Below are positions 6,232-7,479 of a stretch of DNA of 7,479 nt, piece after piece (the stretch's first letter is position 1; the number at the start of each line of letters is the position of its first letter). The notes beneath the pieces were generated by a model, which ran no database searches, was not told where the DNA came from, and was given only the letters and a program-made list of their open reading frames with translations. The translations under genes and the position numbers were made by a program. The DNA comes from an uncultured Ruminococcus sp. Its GTDB lineage: Bacteria; Bacillota; Clostridia; Oscillospirales; Ruminococcaceae. The stretch is from the NCBI GenBank assembly GCA_937894495.1, contig CALCRR010000430.1, positions 1-7,479 on the forward strand. The letters are read 5' to 3'.

Positions 6232-6265
6232 AAGCTCGGAGATGACATACCTCCGAGCTTTATTT
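6232..6265 (+). terminator. Intrinsic terminator of the aldo/keto reductase gene
   Basis: AAGCTCGGAG (6232-6241) pairs perfectly with CTCCGAGCTT (6251-6260) around a 9-nt loop and is followed by TATTTTG. It starts 10 bp after the stop. On the other strand the stem is followed by GGTTTATTTATC, so it may also weakly stop the leftward Spo0A-like transcript. Confidence 0.85.
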
Positions 6266-6389
6266 TGTCCAAAATTATGGTTTGCGCACTTTACGCCCCC
6301 ACAGACCTTGATTTTTTTGATCATATTTCGGTCTCGCACTCAGCAGTCGCCCGAATGGGCATAAAACGTGAGCGAAGCGAACACCTTTA

Positions 6390-6413
6390 ATTATGAATTA
6401 TAAATTATGAATT
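6390..6413. repeat. Heptanucleotide tandem repeat ATTATRA (3.4 copies)
   Basis: ATTATGA, ATTATAA, ATTATGA and a partial ATT follow in register. The last units overlap the 3' end of the Spo0A-like gene and supply its final codons and TAA stop. Short AT-rich heptamer arrays of this type are common in gaps of bacterial genomes. Confidence 0.75.
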
Positions 6414-7154
6414 TGCATACTCCACAACGGTGTGATAGGTGTGGGAAGATAGAAGTTTATCTGCTATCATGAAGATAAATTCGCTGTTGGTGGGCTTCCA
6501 GCTGCTGTTTACCGCATAGGTGCCGAAGATCTCCAGCTTGCTGCCATCGTCGGCTCTTGCCCAGCCCTTTTGTATCGCAGTGCGTATACCACGCTCAACA
6601 GCGGCAGCCGAGGTGTTATTTTTAAGGGCAATGGCAGGGTATATGCTTTTGGAAATGCCTGTGCAGCTGTCGGTCATCGCCAGCATTATGGCTTCTCTCA
6701 CATAGCTGTAGCCTGTGTATTTGGGGGAGAGGGACAGCCTTGAAAGCATATTCGTCACGCTGCTGCGAAGGCTGCTATCGGCTGTGCCGGTCTGCCCCTC
6801 ACTGCTTCGGGCAGGCGTCAGGGCTGTCAGTCTGCGGCAGAGCTGCTCATGGTCGTCAAGGCAGGCTATCTCGCCGTCGGCAGAGGGGGTAAGGTCGCTG
6901 ACCATGCCGTCGTGCACAACTATAACTGCGGCTATGCCGTCAAGCTTCAGGCTTTGGCAGAGCTCGGCGCAAAAGGGGGTATCACGCCTGATGACCGCCG
7001 CACAATAGCTGCTGCGAAGGCACTCACGCTGGATAGCCAGCGGCTCTCTTGCAACGCACATGGCTTTTATGCCCCGCCTGCCCAGCTCCCCCGCGGCGCA
7101 GCGAGCCTGCCGGCTGTTGTCGCCTATCAATACTTTGATGTTTGTTTCTCTCAT
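6405..7154 (-). CDS. Spo0A-like regulator with degenerate receiver domain
   Basis: This 249-aa protein ends in a clear Spo0A effector domain (about 140-237): YSYVREAIMLAM, SIYPAIALKNNTSAAAVERGIRTAIQKGWAR (helix-turn-helix and recognition helix) and KPTNSEFIFMIADKL, all closely like Spo0A of Bacillus. The N-terminal part (about 5-112) resembles a receiver fold, starting IKVLIGDNS. It has Arg56 where the phospho-accepting Asp is expected (four residues before Pro60), and lacks the conserved Thr and Lys. It is therefore unlikely to be activated by phosphorelay. It probably binds 0A-box-like DNA as a regulator whose signal is unknown. ATG at 7154 is chosen because GGGAGGA lies 7 nt upstream; the frame extends to 7253 only through the leader and promoter. 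The C-terminal tail (about 238-249) extends beyond Spo0A into a repeat. Confidence 0.9.
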   Translation of the reverse strand: MRETNIKVLIGDNSRQARCAAGELGRRGIKAMCVAREPLAIQRECLRSSYCAAVIRRDTPFCAELCQSLKLDGIAAVIVVHDGMVSDLTPSADGEIACLDDHEQLCRRLTALTPARSSEGQTGTADSSLRSSVTNMLSRLSLSPKYTGYSYVREAIMLAMTDSCTGISKSIYPAIALKNNTSAAAVERGIRTAIQKGWARADDGSKLEIFGTYAVNSSWKPTNSEFIFMIADKLLSSHTYHTVVEYANS

Positions 7155-7218
7155 GTTTTTATCCTCCCGATAAGGGTCGCCCCGTATTTTTACACAATGC
7201 CGCCGAAGTAGAGCGGCA
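7155..7218 (-). promoter_or_regulatory. Leader of the Spo0A-like gene with a 5'-terminal hairpin
   Basis: The expected start site near 7218 opens directly into TGCCGC (7218-7213) pairing with GCGGCA (7203-7198) around a 9-nt loop. The rest of the roughly 64-nt leader carries the ribosome-binding site GGGAGGA at 7168-7162. Confidence 0.5.
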
Positions 7219-7224
7219 ATAAAA

Positions 7225-7253
7225 ATTATACTATTTCCGACACCATTTTTCAA
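7225..7253 (-). promoter_or_regulatory. Sigma-A promoter of the Spo0A-like gene, with a 0A-box-like spacer
   Basis: On the minus strand TTGAAA (7253-7248) and TATAAT (7230-7225) are 17 bp apart. The spacer contains TGTCGGA (7242-7236), one mismatch from the Spo0A box TGTCGAA, so a Spo0A-type protein bound there would block RNA polymerase. The match is short and may be chance. Confidence 0.82.
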
Positions 7254-7404
7254 GAGGTAAAACCGCCGTTTTACGATATTTTAGGTCTTTGTTCAACCCC
7301 CATGAAAAGTTGTCGATTCTTTCTAATTCCCCCTCCTTTTTTCTATTCCCCCCACCTATCGCACTATTGTGGAGTAGGCAAGCACTCGAGTCCTCCCCTC
7401 CGGG

Positions 7405-7435
7405 GTCCTCACCGGACGGGGTAGTTCCCCCACCT
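7405..7435 (-). repeat. GC-rich dispersed repeat, copy 2, inverted
   Basis: It matches 33-63 in opposite orientation at 29 of 31 positions and keeps both mini-stems. A fragment of the same wording (AGGTGGGGGGA on the minus strand, 7357-7347) lies about 50 bp away within a pyrimidine-rich tract (7318-7357). Next to the copy, CCCC-TCC-GGGG (7395-7405) forms a further small stem. No gene is visible between 7254 and the end of the window. Confidence 0.7.
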
Positions 7436-7436
7436 G

Positions 7437-7475
7437 TGCCTCTAGAAGCAAGAGACTAGAGGCAAGAAGCAAGAG
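7437..7475 (+). repeat. Minisatellite with AGAAGCAAGAG units and a 9-bp inverted repeat
   Basis: AGAAGCAAGAG occurs at 7444-7454 and again at 7465-7475, a 21-bp period. TGCCTCTAG (7437-7445) pairs with CTAGAGGCA (7456-7464) around a 10-nt loop. The array may continue beyond the window edge. It looks like a non-coding intergenic repeat. Confidence 0.65.
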
Positions 7476-7479
7476 TCCT

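Noticed and set aside
5727..6272. 181-aa open frame on the minus strand opposite the aldo/keto reductase
   Set aside because: It is antisense to an intact catalytic gene, lacks a Shine-Dalgarno site and runs through the reductase terminator.
6286..6385. Possible small RNA or terminator around GCCC-GAAT-GGGC and AGACC/GGTCT
   Set aside because: The stems are only 4 to 5 bp with no proper T-tract and no promoter was found; it may be part of a repeat, but nothing supports a gene.
7318..7357. G-rich minus-strand tract as a possible G-quadruplex
   Set aside because: Only two or three G-runs occur close together, and the next is about 30 nt away, so no canonical four-run motif forms.

Overview
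The window looks like chromosome of a Gram-positive Bacillota, most likely a Ruminococcus-type member of the Oscillospiraceae. The genus is inference. Support comes from the ylxM-ffh-rpsP-khpA gene order typical of Bacillota, a Spo0A-family protein, strong purine-rich Shine-Dalgarno sites before nearly every gene, consensus TTGACA/TATAAT promoters with 17-bp spacers, and intergenic minisatellite and MITE-like repeats. No tRNA, rRNA or CRISPR array was seen.

Layout. 1-164: a GC-rich repeat, then the ilvB promoter and a short leader. 165-1859 (+): ilvB, anabolic acetolactate synthase large subunit, apparently monocistronic, with an intrinsic terminator at once downstream. 1860-2216 (357 bp, no gene): that terminator, an inverted repeat that can terminate minus-strand transcription, and a 160-bp MITE-like element with near-perfect ends and a TA target duplication. 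2217-4939 (-): a five-gene translation/secretion operon read ylxM, ffh, a 63-aa two-helix membrane protein resembling the Imm17 family, rpsP, khpA, driven by a strong promoter at 5013-5041. 4940-5255 (316 bp): divergent promoter region. 5256-6221 (+): an aldo/keto reductase with its own promoter and terminator. 6222-6404: short repeats. 6405-7154 (-): a Spo0A-like regulator with an intact DNA-binding domain but a receiver domain lacking the phosphorylation residues, with its own promoter. 7155-7479 (325 bp): that promoter, a pyrimidine-rich tract, an inverted second copy of the repeat at the left end, and a minisatellite.

Functionally most of the window is housekeeping: branched-chain amino acid synthesis, signal-recognition-particle targeting (Ffh with YlxM), ribosome assembly (S16) and RNA binding (KhpA). 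The unusual items are the Imm17-like gene inside the ffh-rpsP operon, the Spo0A relative with a degenerate receiver, a structured spacer between rpsP and khpA, and the repeats and MITE in the gene-free gaps. I see no sign of a complete new multi-gene system.
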